A stretch of DNA of 64,000 nucleotides, taken from positions 1 to 64,000 of the forward strand of contig CAZYAZ010000030.1 in assembly GCA_964646205.1 (NCBI GenBank), in the 5' to 3' direction. How positions within the stretch are numbered: position 1 is the first letter of the stretch; each line of letters opens with the position of its first letter. The notes below the pieces were generated by a model. It did not search any database. It was not told where the DNA came from and saw nothing but the letters and a program-made list of their open reading frames with translations. Positions 9,600 through 18,801 of this stretch are shown piece by piece. The translations under genes were made by a program, and so were the position numbers. The stretch is from UBA8437 sp964646205 (lineage in GTDB: Bacteria > Planctomycetota > Planctomycetia > Planctomycetales > Planctomycetaceae).

Positions 9600-9976
9600 C
9601 TCATGACTCCGGTTGCCTGCTTTTGCCATTTGTGGTCGTTCGCCGTGTCCGCATCGAAGTGGTGTTGTCGCTTCTGATGAGGAGTTTTGTCGCACAAACC
9701 CCGCAAACGGAAGCCCAGTTTGGGCGAAACGGAGAGGATGAATGGACTCTGACGGCTGAAGCGGCCGAAAAAAGACAATGGGGCATTAGGAGGACCGATT
9801 CGAATTGGGAGGAATCGGTTCAATAGAGGGAGTTTTCGGACACGAAGCGCTGGACAAGCAACAGGTTGACCATGGTTTCGCATCCCGGTAACCTATCGGT
9901 AGATATGCATGTGTGCAGGAGGCACACATCGTATTCCCGCCTGTTGTTCCTCCCCCCAATTTTCCAGGAATCTTCA
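9600..9976. other. Divergent intergenic region of 377 bp
   Basis: This separates the minus-strand PQQ-like gene from the plus-strand DUF1549/DUF1553 gene and must hold promoters for both. I see no convincing coding frame. The only clear structure is the 8-bp inverted repeat at 9909-9929, annotated separately. Confidence 0.6.
9909..9929. promoter_or_regulatory. Perfect 8-bp inverted repeat upstream of the DUF1549/DUF1553 gene
   Basis: ATGTGTGC and GCACACAT are separated by AGGAG. The element lies 47 nt upstream of the proposed GTG start. It could be an operator or a leader hairpin that exposes an AGGAG loop; no start codon follows that AGGAG at a useful distance. Confidence 0.4.
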
Positions 9977-12856
9977 GTGGTAGTGCGCCTTCGCGTCGGT
10001 GTTCTGCTTGTCGTCACGGCTTGTGTGGCCGCGGCTTTTCCTGTCGTCGAGGCTTCGGCGGCCGATCCGTTGCATGTCCAGGTGGATCGCTTGGTCACCG
10101 AGAGTCCGCTGGGACTGGTGTCGGGAGCCAGTACCGATGGCGAATTCCTTCGTCGTCTGTACCTGGCCGTTCTGGGGCGGATTCCCTCGGTCGAGGAAAC
10201 TCGTACATTTCTTGCCGACAAGTCGCCCACGAAGCGAACGGCAGCTGTCGACAGCTTGCTGGGAACGCCGGCTTACGTTCGACGCATGACCAACGTGATG
10301 GACGTGATGTTGTCGGAACGTCGTGGCGATGGCGAAGTGAAACGAGGAGAGTGGCAGGCGTTCCTGAAGCAGTCAATCGAATCCAACAAACCCTGGAACA
10401 TACTGGCCGCCGAGATTCTTGGGGCCGATGCGGTTGATGCCAAGCAGCGGGGGCAAGCCAAGTTCCTGATGGATCGCGGTGTCGAGGTGAACCAGATGAC
10501 CCGCGAGGTCGGCCGGATGTTCTTCGGCGTTGACCTGCAGTGTGCCCAGTGCCACAACCATCCACTGATCGATGATTACCTGCAGAAAGACTACTACGGC
10601 ATCTACGCCTTTCTGAACCGCACCTATCTGTTCAAGCCGGACAAGAAGAAGCCGGGTGTTTTGGCCGAGAAGCCAACCGGTGGCGTTGCCTTCAGTTCGG
10701 TGTTCACTGGTGACTCGGGTGTTTCGCGACCACGGTTGCTGGGCGAACGGCAACTGGACGAGCCGGCCATAGCCGCGGGGCAGGAGTACAAGGTCAAGCC
10801 GGACAAGAAAAAGAAGAACCTGCGTCCCATTCCGGCCTACAGCCGACGCGAGCAGTTGGCCCGACTGGTGCGGGATGGCAACAACCGCTACTTCGCCCGG
10901 AACATGGCCAATCGGTTGTGGGCATTGGCGATGGGGCGAGGCCTGGTTGAACCACTCGACCTGCACCACAGTGACAATCCACCTTCGCACCCGGAACTGC
11001 TCGCACTGCTCACCGATCATTTTGTCGCGACGAAGTACGACATCCGGAGCTTTTTCCGCGAGCTGGTGCTGACCCAGACTTTTGCACGCGGTTCGAGCCT
11101 GCCGTCGGACCTGGCCGCCCGATCGGTCAAAGCAGCCCAGTTGCTGGTGGCGGTCGCCGAATCTGAGAAGAAGCTTGTGGCCGAGTTGGCAGCCGCTGAC
11201 AAGCGGGTCGACACCGCTGTGGCCGCCGAGACAAAGGCTGGTGAGCCGGTGACGGCATTGGCCAAGCCTCTGAAACCGGCCAACGACAAGGTGGCAGCCG
11301 AGAAGAAAAAGCATGACCCGCTGGCGAAGGCCTTGGCCGACGCCACCAAGAAACTGCAAGACAAGCAGAAATCGGGTCTCCCGTTGGTCGAAAGCGCGCG
11401 GCGGGCTGTTGCGGCCGTGAAATTGCTGTCCGGGGACAAGGAACTGGCCGGAATCGTTGCCAAGTTGGATGCTCGGGCGAAGAAGGCCGCTGCGGAGATG
11501 GCGGCCCTGGACAAGGATCGTGCGGCCAAGCAGGCGGCCGCCGAGGTGACCGGCAAGGCGTTGAAGGCGGCCGAGGTGGTCCGCGATGCCGCAGTGAAGA
11601 AGCACGCCGCGGCTGTGAAACTGGCCGAGATGCGGGGCTGGGAAACCGACCAGGTGAGAACGGCCCGGCGGGTGATCAACACGGCGTTGACGTCGACCCG
11701 TCGACGGAAGGGCACACTGGAGGTTCTGGCAGGATATGCGGCCAAGCAGAAGGCGGCCGATACGGCGAGGACGGACCTGGTGTCCGCCGAGAAGATCCTG
11801 TCGCCCGTGGCGGTTGAATTCGCGAAGGTGGAGACGGTTCTGGCGAAGGCCAAACAGGAACTGGCCAATGCGGAGACCGATCGAAACAAGACGGCCACCG
11901 TCCTGGCGGGCACCCAGAAGAAAGTGACGACGTTGCCGGGTGTTACCAAGACACTGGCCACGGCAGCACAGCAGGCTGCTGCGGCTTTGAAGACACTCGG
12001 CGACGACAAGGAACTGGCCGGAATCGCCAAGACACTCGAGGGGCGTTCGGCCGGCCTGAACCGTGAACTGGCTGCTGCTCGAAAAGTTCTTCCGGGTCAA
12101 CAGTCGGCCGCGACGGTTGCTGCCAAGCGGGCCGCGACGGCGCGGGTGGTTGTCGACAAGGCGACAGCTGATCATGCGAGAGTCAGCAAGCAGAGGACTC
12201 CGCTGTTGGCCACTGTTGGGGCTGCTCGGGTGAAATCCGAGGCCGCCGATGGTGCTTTGCACGAAACCCTCGGAAAACTCTCCAAGTCGTGGTCCGAGCA
12301 ATTTGCCATCGGGACCGTCGGTCCACTGTCGCCGGAACAACTGGGTTGGAGCCTGCTGGAGGCCACCGGCCAGGTCGGTCGCCAACAGCAGAGTGTCGTG
12401 GCCGAACTCAACAAGAAAAGCCCACTGAAACCCGAGGACAAGAAGGACGCGGCAAAACTGGCCGCACGCAAACTGCAGATCGAACAGGCCACCTATGACA
12501 AGCTCAAGGGGTCCGTCGGCAGTATCGTGACGCTTTACGGTGCCGGGTCCGGACAGCCTCAGAATGACTTTTTTGCCACCATCGATCAGGCCCTGTTCAT
12601 GGCCAATGGTGGACCGCTCAAGGGGTGGTTGGCGCCCGGTGGTGGCAACCTGACCGAGCGACTGGGTAAGATGACTGACACTGGAAAACTGGTGGAGGAA
12701 CTCTACCTGAGCGTGCTGACGCGGCTTCCGACAAAGGAGGAAGTGGCCGACGTGGGGGCTTATCTCAACGAACGACCGAAGGAGAAACGGTCGGCAGCGA
12801 TCCAGGAGATAGCCTGGGCGTTGTTGACCTCGGCGGAATTCCGCTTCAACCACTAG
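9977..12856 (+). CDS. DUF1549/DUF1553 protein with a large coiled-coil insertion
   Basis: A 959-aa exported protein. A signal peptide (about 2-30) precedes a DUF1549 domain containing the haem-like motif CAQCHNHP (C189, C192, H193), followed by the start of DUF1553 (about 289-380, RYFARNMANRLWALAMGRG). A stretch of roughly 390 Ala/Lys/Glu-rich residues (about 383-773), predicted coiled coil, then interrupts DUF1553. The domain resumes at LSPEQLGWSLLEATGQ and ends in NERPKEKRSAAIQEIAW...SAEFRFNH. The insert holds at least two copies of a segment containing DKELAGI. I choose the GTG at 9977 (AGGA upstream, signal peptide immediately after). The DUF1501 partner follows 156 bp downstream. These pairs are widespread in Planctomycetota; their function is unknown. 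Confidence 0.88.
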   Translation: MVVRLRVGVLLVVTACVAAAFPVVEASAADPLHVQVDRLVTESPLGLVSGASTDGEFLRRLYLAVLGRIPSVEETRTFLADKSPTKRTAAVDSLLGTPAYVRRMTNVMDVMLSERRGDGEVKRGEWQAFLKQSIESNKPWNILAAEILGADAVDAKQRGQAKFLMDRGVEVNQMTREVGRMFFGVDLQCAQCHNHPLIDDYLQKDYYGIYAFLNRTYLFKPDKKKPGVLAEKPTGGVAFSSVFTGDSGVSRPRLLGERQLDEPAIAAGQEYKVKPDKKKKNLRPIPAYSRREQLARLVRDGNNRYFARNMANRLWALAMGRGLVEPLDLHHSDNPPSHPELLALLTDHFVATKYDIRSFFRELVLTQTFARGSSLPSDLAARSVKAAQLLVAVAESEKKLVAELAAADKRVDTAVAAETKAGEPVTALAKPLKPANDKVAAEKKKHDPLAKALADATKKLQDKQKSGLPLVESARRAVAAVKLLSGDKELAGIVAKLDARAKKAAAEMAALDKDRAAKQAAAEVTGKALKAAEVVRDAAVKKHAAAVKLAEMRGWETDQVRTARRVINTALTSTRRRKGTLEVLAGYAAKQKAADTARTDLVSAEKILSPVAVEFAKVETVLAKAKQELANAETDRNKTATVLAGTQKKVTTLPGVTKTLATAAQQAAAALKTLGDDKELAGIAKTLEGRSAGLNRELAAARKVLPGQQSAATVAAKRAATARVVVDKATADHARVSKQRTPLLATVGAARVKSEAADGALHETLGKLSKSWSEQFAIGTVGPLSPEQLGWSLLEATGQVGRQQQSVVAELNKKSPLKPEDKKDAAKLAARKLQIEQATYDKLKGSVGSIVTLYGAGSGQPQNDFFATIDQALFMANGGPLKGWLAPGGGNLTERLGKMTDTGKLVEELYLSVLTRLPTKEEVADVGAYLNERPKEKRSAAIQEIAWALLTSAEFRFNH

Positions 12857-12914
12857 GACCGACTCGAAACGAAATGACTTGGCCGGGTGGACCGGTTGAG
12901 ACACAAACTAACCA

Positions 12915-12988
12915 TTCGAATCTTCGAAGGAATGACGATTCTTCAATCGGCGGACAGGATGGGCAGGATGCCCGGTAGAAACCGATTG
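12915..12988 (+). promoter_or_regulatory. Structured leader ahead of the DUF1501 gene
   Basis: The 156-bp spacer holds TTCGAA-TC-TTCGAA (12915-12928). It also holds a nested pair of stems: CAATCGG (12944-12950) with CCGATTG (12982-12988), enclosing GGGC-AGGAT-GCCC (12961-12973). There is no U-run, so it is not an obvious terminator. A processing or stability element, or a regulator site, is possible. Confidence 0.3.
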
Positions 12989-13012
12989 TCGTCAAGAACG
13001 GGAGAACGATCG

Positions 13013-14281
13013 ATGAAACGCATTCACGCTTGTGGCAGTGACGAACACCGGATTGCTAGACGACAGTTCCTGGGCGGTGTTGCCGGTGGAGCCGTCGGCG
13101 GCCTGGGCGTGCTGGCTGCCGCTCCCGCAGCCAAGCAACTGGAAAAGACTCAGCAGCGAGTTGTCTGCATTTACATGTCCGGCGGCCTGAGCCAGTTGGA
13201 GAGTTGGGATCCCAAGCCCAAGACCAACACGGGTGGTCCGTTCCGGGCGATTCCGACTTCGGTTCCCGGAATCCACATTTCAGAATTGTTGTCCAGGACT
13301 GCCAAGCACATGGACAAACTGGCGCTGGTGCGTGGGATCAACACCCGCAACGGCGACCACGGCAAGGGCAACTACCATATGCAGCATGGTCGCCAGCAAA
13401 TGCCGGGTGTGTCCTTGCCGACCCTTGGCGCGGTGTGTGCCAAGGCGTTGCAGGATCCGAGCAACCCGATGCCCGGTCACATCCGAATTGGTGGTGGCGG
13501 CCGCGGAAACGATGCGGCCTATCTCGGACCCCGTTACGCCAGTATCGGTGCCAACGGAAAGCCGCCGGCCAACTCGGAACGCCCCAAGGATCTCAGCGAG
13601 GCCGCCGACAAGCTTCGCAACGGGTTCCGTCGCAAGATCAACGACCGGTTTGCTCTGCGTCGCAGAACCGAGGAGACCGAGGCCTACACGTACAGTTACG
13701 AGCGGGCTTTGCAGTTGATGGAACGTCGGGACGTTTTCGACGTCTCCAAGGAGCCGGCGAAGATGCACGAACTCTACGGCAAAGAGTCGTTCGGTCAACG
13801 CTGCCTGACAGCTCGTCGATTGCTGGAGAACGGTGCCACGTTCGTCAAGCTGGATCACTCCAACTACGACACCCACAACGAGAACTTCAACTTCCATCTC
13901 GAGCAGGTGCCCGAGTTCGACAAGGGGTTCGCGGCGCTGATTGGCGACCTGGCCGATCGTGGCATGCTCGAGTCCACGATGGTCGTGGTGATGTCGGAGT
14001 TCGGTCGTACGCCGAATATCAACAAGTACTACGGTCGTGATCACTGGGGCAATGCCTGGAGCATCTGCCTGGGCGGTGGCAAGATCGCCCGCGGTGCAGT
14101 GGTTGGCAAGACCAATGACAACGGCACCAAGGTGGTGGATCGCGAGGTCAGTTTCCCGCACCTGTTCCACACTTACCTGGCCGGAGTCGGACTGGACTCT
14201 CACGAGCCGTTCGATGTTGGCGGACGTCCGGTTCCGATGGCGGATCCGGCGTTTGGTCCGATCGACGAATTGATCGTCTGA
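13013..14281 (+). CDS. DUF1501 (sulfatase-fold) exported protein
   Basis: A 422-aa protein with a Tat leader (IARRQFLGGVAGGAVGG) and the DUF1501 signature: YMSGGLSQLESWDPKP near the start, LVRGINTRNGDHGKGNYHM in the middle, and VVVMSEFGRTPNINK...GRDHWG towards the end. DUF1501 proteins share the alkaline phosphatase/sulfatase fold and are nearly always encoded beside a DUF1549/DUF1553 protein, as here. The activity is not established. The start is ATG 13013 with GGGAG nine bases upstream; the longer frame to 12887 lacks this and would bury the Tat signal. A strong terminator follows. Confidence 0.9.
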   Translation: MKRIHACGSDEHRIARRQFLGGVAGGAVGGLGVLAAAPAAKQLEKTQQRVVCIYMSGGLSQLESWDPKPKTNTGGPFRAIPTSVPGIHISELLSRTAKHMDKLALVRGINTRNGDHGKGNYHMQHGRQQMPGVSLPTLGAVCAKALQDPSNPMPGHIRIGGGGRGNDAAYLGPRYASIGANGKPPANSERPKDLSEAADKLRNGFRRKINDRFALRRRTEETEAYTYSYERALQLMERRDVFDVSKEPAKMHELYGKESFGQRCLTARRLLENGATFVKLDHSNYDTHNENFNFHLEQVPEFDKGFAALIGDLADRGMLESTMVVVMSEFGRTPNINKYYGRDHWGNAWSICLGGGKIARGAVVGKTNDNGTKVVDREVSFPHLFHTYLAGVGLDSHEPFDVGGRPVPMADPAFGPIDELIV

Positions 14282-14327
14282 TCAGCCCACGGACCCAGGT
14301 TCGGGTCCACAGGTCAAGCGATTTCGC

Positions 14328-14363
14328 GGGGCGAGGCCTGATCCGAGGTCTCGCCCCTTTTTT
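14328..14363 (+). terminator. Rho-independent terminator after the DUF1501 gene
   Basis: A 12-bp stem (GGGGCGAGGCCT with AGGTCTCGCCCC, one G-U pair) closes a 6-nt loop and is followed by six T. A second hairpin without a T-run (GGACCC-AGGTTC-GGGTCC, 14291-14308) lies just upstream. Confidence 0.85.
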
Positions 14364-14400
14364 CGAGTAAGAAATTTCAACCACCAAGGATGTCCCCGAC

Positions 14401-15565
14401 ATGGCCGCGACCAAGGCAGATCCCAAGAAGGTCCACGTCGCCCACCAGTGGAAGCACGGCAGCCCGTTGATCGCCTGTTGCTTTTCTCCTGATGGCAAGT
14501 ACGTCTTCACCAGTGGTGAGGACTACGCCCTGCAGCGTTGGGAGATTCCCTCGGGCAAGAAGGTGGAATGGAAGGCCCACGACAGTTGGGTCCGTGATAT
14601 CGTTTTCTTGCGAGACGGGAAAACGATGATCACTGCTGGTTGTGATGACAAGCTGATCTTCTGGGATGCCCTGGCGGCAAAGCCCAAGGCGATACGGACC
14701 ATCGAGGCTCACAAGGGATGGATTCGCAGCCTGTCGGTTGCGGCCGACGGCAAGACCTTTGCGTCCGGTGGAAACGACCGGTTGGTCAAGTTGTGGGACG
14801 CCAGCAACGGCAAGCTGATCCGGACCTTCAGCGGTCACAAGTTCGACGTTTACAGCACATTCTTGCACCCCAATGGCCAGACGTTGTACTCGGGCGACCA
14901 GGGTGGAGAAATTCGCGAATGGACGATTTCCAGCGGAGAGTCCAAGCGGACATTCGATGCCAAGGTCTTGTTGACCAACAACACCCAGGGCGTTCGCTAT
15001 GGAGGTGTTCGTGGCCTGGCAGTCAGTCCGGACAACAAGTACCTCGCCGCGTGTGGACTGCACAAGGCGACCAACCCGTTGGGTGCGGTCAACGAGCCGA
15101 TTGCACTGTTGTTCGATATGAAAAGTCAAAAGAAAGTCCGATCCCAGGCCGGCAGTGGCATCAAGGGGATCGCCTGGCAACTCTCGTGGCTCAACGACGG
15201 TTCGCTGGCTGTCGCGTCTGGTGGCAGTGGTGGTGGATTCCTGTTGTTCTGGCGGCCAGACAACGACAAGGAATACCACCGTTTCAAGTTGCCCGATACG
15301 GCACGTGATATGGCGGTGCATCCCGATGGCCTGCAGTTGGCCACGGTGCATTACGATCGCCACATTAGAATCAACAAGTTGACTCCGAAGCCGGCCGCCA
15401 AGAAGCCGGCCAAGAAGCCGGCCAAGAAGNNNNNNNNNNNNNNNNNNNNNNNNNNNNNNNNNNNNNNNNNNNNNNNNNNNNNNNNNNNNNNNNNNNNNNN
15501 NNNNNNNNNNNNNNNNNNNNNNNNNNNNNGCCAAGAAGCCGGCCAAGAAGCCGGCCAAGAAGTAG
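14401..15565 (+). CDS. WD40-repeat protein with a lysine-rich (PAKK)n tail, interrupted by an assembly gap
   Basis: From the ATG at 14401 the protein has about seven WD40-type blades (SPLIACCFSPDGKYVFTSG; GWIRSLSVAADGKTFASGG; LVKLWDASNGKLI) and no signal peptide, so a cytoplasmic scaffold is likely. At about residue 330 it turns into PAAKKPAKKPAKK, then the 100-N gap, then AKKPAKKPAKK and TAG at 15563-15565. With exactly 100 N the frames do not match, but a fill of the 12-nt unit (12k+3 bases) restores the frame. The tail resembles histone H1-like or Hc1-like basic tails that bind nucleic acid. Length cannot be given. Confidence 0.82.
15430..15529. other. Assembly gap (100 N) inside a 12-bp GCCAAGAAGCCG repeat
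   Basis: Exactly 100 N, flanked on both sides by copies of the 12-nt unit encoding AKKP. Repeat phase predicts a true length of 12k+3, which is also the value needed to keep the WD40 gene in frame to its TAG. Confidence 0.95.
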
Positions 15566-15770
15566 CCGGTGGAGCGACGGTGTTGCTGGCTTATTCGGCC
15601 GATTGACTTCGCCGCCGGACACGGCTGAAATTGCCATTGGTGATTTCTGTCGTGAACCCTAGAACCTCCCCAGTAAACCGCCAGGAAGGCAATCTGGGGA
15701 TCAACCGCTTCGGATTGGCCCGCGGGTCCTGGTGCCCGGTCATGGAATCGATAAGCGAAGGGCGTGGTTG

Positions 15771-17189
15771 ATGAAGGCGCTGACGAGACGTGATGTGTTG
15801 TTGCGGTGGGGAGCCGTGTCGGCTGGGGCCGTCTCGATGGGATTTGCGGGCGTCCGATTGAGTACGGCCAAGGTGAAGTTGCCGGCCGACGCCTCGGGCG
15901 TCGGCTACGGAGAACTGGTCAGAGACCGCGAGAAACGGATCGACTTGCCACGAGGGTTCTCCTACCAGGTGATCTCGGAAGTCGGTGACAGGATGGACGA
16001 CGGGCTTGTCGTCCCCGGAGCACCTGATGGCATGGGTGCGTTTGTGGGGCCGGATGGTCTGACACTGTTGGTGAGAAATCACGAGTTGAATCCTGATGTC
16101 TCCGTGGGTCCATTCGGCAAGAAGAACAGGCTGTTTGGAGATGTTGATTCCACAAGAGTCTACGACGATGGAGACCAGAGGACCCCGGGTTTGGGGGGTA
16201 CGACAACGGTGGTCTATGACACCAATCGTCAAAAAATGGTTCGGCAGTTCATGAGCCTCGCCGGGACATACCGGAACTGTGCCGGCGGTCCAACCCCCTG
16301 GGGAACGTGGCTGACTTGTGAGGAAACGGTGCAGCGAGTGGGGCGAGGAGACGACGGTGGCAAGTTTGTAGCGGCCCGTGATCACGGGTGGGTGTTCGAG
16401 GTACAGCCAACGGTGGAACCCGGCCTGGTCGATCCCAAACCGATCCGCGCGATGGGGCGGTTCAACCACGAGGCGGTGGCCATCGATCCACCCAGCGGTG
16501 TCGTTTATCTGACGGAGGATCGTGATGATGGTCTGCTGTACCGGTTCTTGCCCAAGACACCCGGTAAGTTGCACGATGGAGGGCGGCTGCAGGCCATGTC
16601 GTTGCAGGATGATTCCGGTGGAGAGACACGCAACTGGGGCCAGACGACGATCTCGCCGGCTCAGCCGCGGCCTGTGACCTGGATCGATCTGGACGATATC
16701 GAGTCACCTCGCGACGATTTGAGGTTCCGGGGTTTTCGGGCGGGGGCGGCCCGGTTTGCCCGTGGAGAGGGCATCTGGTACGGGGACAAGGAGGTGTACT
16801 TTGCGTGCACCAGCGGTGGTCGAGCCCGTGTGGGGCAGATCTGGCGGTACCGTCCGAGTGTCTATGAAGGGACGCAGAAGGAATCGAAGGCTCCGGGCGA
16901 ACTGGAGTTGTTCGTCGAACCCAACGACACGCGATTGCTCAACAACGCTGACAATCTGACCGTGGCCCCCTGGGGTGACGTGGTCGTCTGCGAGGATCAA
17001 AAGCGAAGCGTTGTGCGGCTGGTCGGAATCAACCCGGCAGGCGGTATCTACACGCTGGCTCACAGTCGCATGCGGACCGAGTTCACCGGCGTCACTTTCT
17101 CGCCCGATGGCACGACATTGTTCGTCAACGCGCAGGGCAAGGGGTTGACGATTGCGATCACCGGTCCCTGGAAGCAGTCGATTGCCTAG
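15771..17189 (+). CDS. PhoX-like (DUF839) Tat-exported beta-propeller phosphatase-family protein
   Basis: A 472-aa protein with a Tat-like leader (LTRRDVLLRWGAVSAGAVSMG). The family is recognisable from RNHELNPDV, NCAGGPTPWGTWLTCEET, GRFNHEAVAIDP, GVVYLTEDRDDGLLYRF and LNNADNLTVAPWGDVVVCED. PhoX proteins are Fe/Ca-dependent extracytoplasmic alkaline phosphatases, but many planctomycete DUF839 proteins are untested. Start chosen at ATG 15771, with AAGGG upstream; the frame extends 39 nt further. Its TAG overlaps the stop of the converging gene in a shared CTAG. Confidence 0.85.
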   Translation: MKALTRRDVLLRWGAVSAGAVSMGFAGVRLSTAKVKLPADASGVGYGELVRDREKRIDLPRGFSYQVISEVGDRMDDGLVVPGAPDGMGAFVGPDGLTLLVRNHELNPDVSVGPFGKKNRLFGDVDSTRVYDDGDQRTPGLGGTTTVVYDTNRQKMVRQFMSLAGTYRNCAGGPTPWGTWLTCEETVQRVGRGDDGGKFVAARDHGWVFEVQPTVEPGLVDPKPIRAMGRFNHEAVAIDPPSGVVYLTEDRDDGLLYRFLPKTPGKLHDGGRLQAMSLQDDSGGETRNWGQTTISPAQPRPVTWIDLDDIESPRDDLRFRGFRAGAARFARGEGIWYGDKEVYFACTSGGRARVGQIWRYRPSVYEGTQKESKAPGELELFVEPNDTRLLNNADNLTVAPWGDVVVCEDQKRSVVRLVGINPAGGIYTLAHSRMRTEFTGVTFSPDGTTLFVNAQGKGLTIAITGPWKQSIA

Positions 17190-18112
17190 CCACCGGCCGC
17201 ATCGGAGACGGCCGTGGTCCGTGTCAGGTCGTTGCCGACGATCGACGGGCACCAGTACTGCTCGATGTGTTCGACAACCAGTTCGGTACCCCGGGTGTGG
17301 CTGACAAACGGGCGGTCGCGGGGATCGTACATGGCGTCGGTCAGATCGCGAGCCAGGACCACGTTGAGGCCGAGCCGCACCATCTGGCGGATTCCGAACG
17401 ACCGGCCCAGTACGCACATGTTGGTGTGCACTCCCATCAGCACGACGTTCTGGATGTTCAACTGCCGGAAGAAGTTGTAGACCTCTTGTCCGTTGTCACT
17501 GATGCCGTCGTATCCGGTGATCCGAATCGCCGCATGCTGGTGGCGGTCGAATCCCGGCTTGGGCCGTACAGTCGGATCATCGCAGCCGCCGTCGGAGTCA
17601 TCGATCGGCAGCGGGGCCTCGGTTTTGGGGTCGAGCTTGCACCAACTGGCGATCGGGACGGGAGGCTTGACTGGCGGTGCCGACAGGATTCTGTGCCGGA
17701 AGGGTGTTGTTTCGTAGAACTTGATTCCGCTACTGGGTGAATGGACGACGGTCACGCCCAGGCCCCGTGCGGCCGAGACGATGCGATTCATGCGGGGGGC
17801 CATGGCGTCGACACGGATGGCGGCCTGGTGGCAGGGATGGTCTGCCCACATGTCACAGATGACGATGGCTGTCTCGGCCACTTTCCATTCGAGTGTCTTG
17901 CGGATCTCGACCACCTGTTCGCCTCGTGCCTCCCGGTGTCGTGACTTGAGATGAAGCAGTCCATCGACGACCGGCCGGAGTGCTACCGGAGTGGTCGGAG
18001 CTGCCGGAAGTGGTGCCGGGGCCAGCCAGGGCGCCGTGTGGGCGGCGACACCGGTGGCGAGACTGGAATGCAGGCAACGGTTCAGGAACTGGCGACGAGA
18101 GGAGGAGGTCAT
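17186..18112 (-). CDS. Exported isochorismatase-family cysteine hydrolase
   Basis: A 308-aa protein with a Tat-type leader (MTSSSRRQFLNRCLHSSLA) and an isochorismatase/nicotinamidase fold. The motif ETAIVICDMWADHP carries the catalytic aspartate, and GVHTNMCVLGRSFG carries the catalytic cysteine. Family members hydrolyse isochorismate, amides or carbamoyl groups; the substrate here cannot be read from the sequence. An insertion of about 50 residues (PIASWCKLDP to RPKPGFD) lengthens it relative to small family members. ATG at 18112 is preceded by GGAG in the divergent spacer. It converges with the PhoX-like gene with a 4-nt stop overlap. Confidence 0.83.
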   Translation of the reverse strand: MTSSSRRQFLNRCLHSSLATGVAAHTAPWLAPAPLPAAPTTPVALRPVVDGLLHLKSRHREARGEQVVEIRKTLEWKVAETAIVICDMWADHPCHQAAIRVDAMAPRMNRIVSAARGLGVTVVHSPSSGIKFYETTPFRHRILSAPPVKPPVPIASWCKLDPKTEAPLPIDDSDGGCDDPTVRPKPGFDRHQHAAIRITGYDGISDNGQEVYNFFRQLNIQNVVLMGVHTNMCVLGRSFGIRQMVRLGLNVVLARDLTDAMYDPRDRPFVSHTRGTELVVEHIEQYWCPSIVGNDLTRTTAVSDAAGG

Positions 18113-18236
18113 GTGCGGGCTCCTGGAGGACAACATGGCGACAAAAATCGTACTCCGCTCGAGGCTCGGTTGCCAACCCGTCGTGGTTGTGGCGTAATGT
18201 CCGCCCCAGTGCCGGCGATTGCAGGAAGACTTCAGG

Positions 18237-18677
18237 ATGGCCGATGATCCTTCCGTGACCGATGACGATCCGTCTCATGGACCGACGGCGTTGCACTGGG
18301 CGGTCGTGTTGTTCGTTGTCGGGCATTTCGTTGTCTTGTTCGTCTTCACGGTTGCTTGCGTGGTGGCGATTGTTGAGGTGGAGATTGCCGGTGGATGGTC
18401 GGCCGTTCACATTCGGGGCAGCCTGTTCATCTGGATTTCCACCTGGCTGTTGATGCTCTTTGGAGCCTATCCGCTGCCGGCCCTGGCGTTCTGGCGTCCG
18501 TTCCTGAGGGCTTCGGTCTCCTGGTTGGACATCTTGCGACGTCGCAAACGCCCTCTGGCAGAAGCCGATCGCGGTCGCGAATGGCTCTATTCGCCCTGGG
18601 GACCGTGGATCCTGATCGTCAACTGCCTGGTGCCGATGATTGCCGCCGGCGTCGGACTGGCCTGGCTGTGGCAGTAG
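18237..18677 (+). CDS. Small membrane protein of unknown function
   Basis: A 146-aa protein with a short acidic N-terminus (MADDPSVTDDDPSHG) and three predicted transmembrane segments (about 19-46, 61-86 and 125-145). Between the second and third is a basic cytoplasmic loop (DILRRRKRP). I recognise no family. The ATG at 18237 has GGAAG eight bases upstream; a TTG 18 nt earlier is in frame but less likely. It lies between divergent and same-strand neighbours, 124 bp before the M20 gene. Confidence 0.6.
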   Translation: MADDPSVTDDDPSHGPTALHWAVVLFVVGHFVVLFVFTVACVVAIVEVEIAGGWSAVHIRGSLFIWISTWLLMLFGAYPLPALAFWRPFLRASVSWLDILRRRKRPLAEADRGREWLYSPWGPWILIVNCLVPMIAAGVGLAWLWQ

Positions 18678-18801
18678 TCCGGCAGCCGATTCGCAATCGG
18701 CCTGCGGCGGTCTTACAATCGGTCGGACTTTGAAAATACTGACAGTCCGGTCGTCGGCGTTCCGACCGACCAGGTCCAGAACCCGCCCAGGAGAGATTCC
18801 G

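Noticed and set aside
10373..12904. An 843-codon antisense open frame
   Set aside because: It is the shadow of the GC-rich, low-complexity coiled-coil gene on the other strand. It has no recognisable domain and a composition expected of antisense frames.
18713..18740. Possible promoter TTACAA-N16-AATACT before the M20 gene
   Set aside because: Only about half of the consensus positions match, and similar matches are easily found by chance in this sequence.
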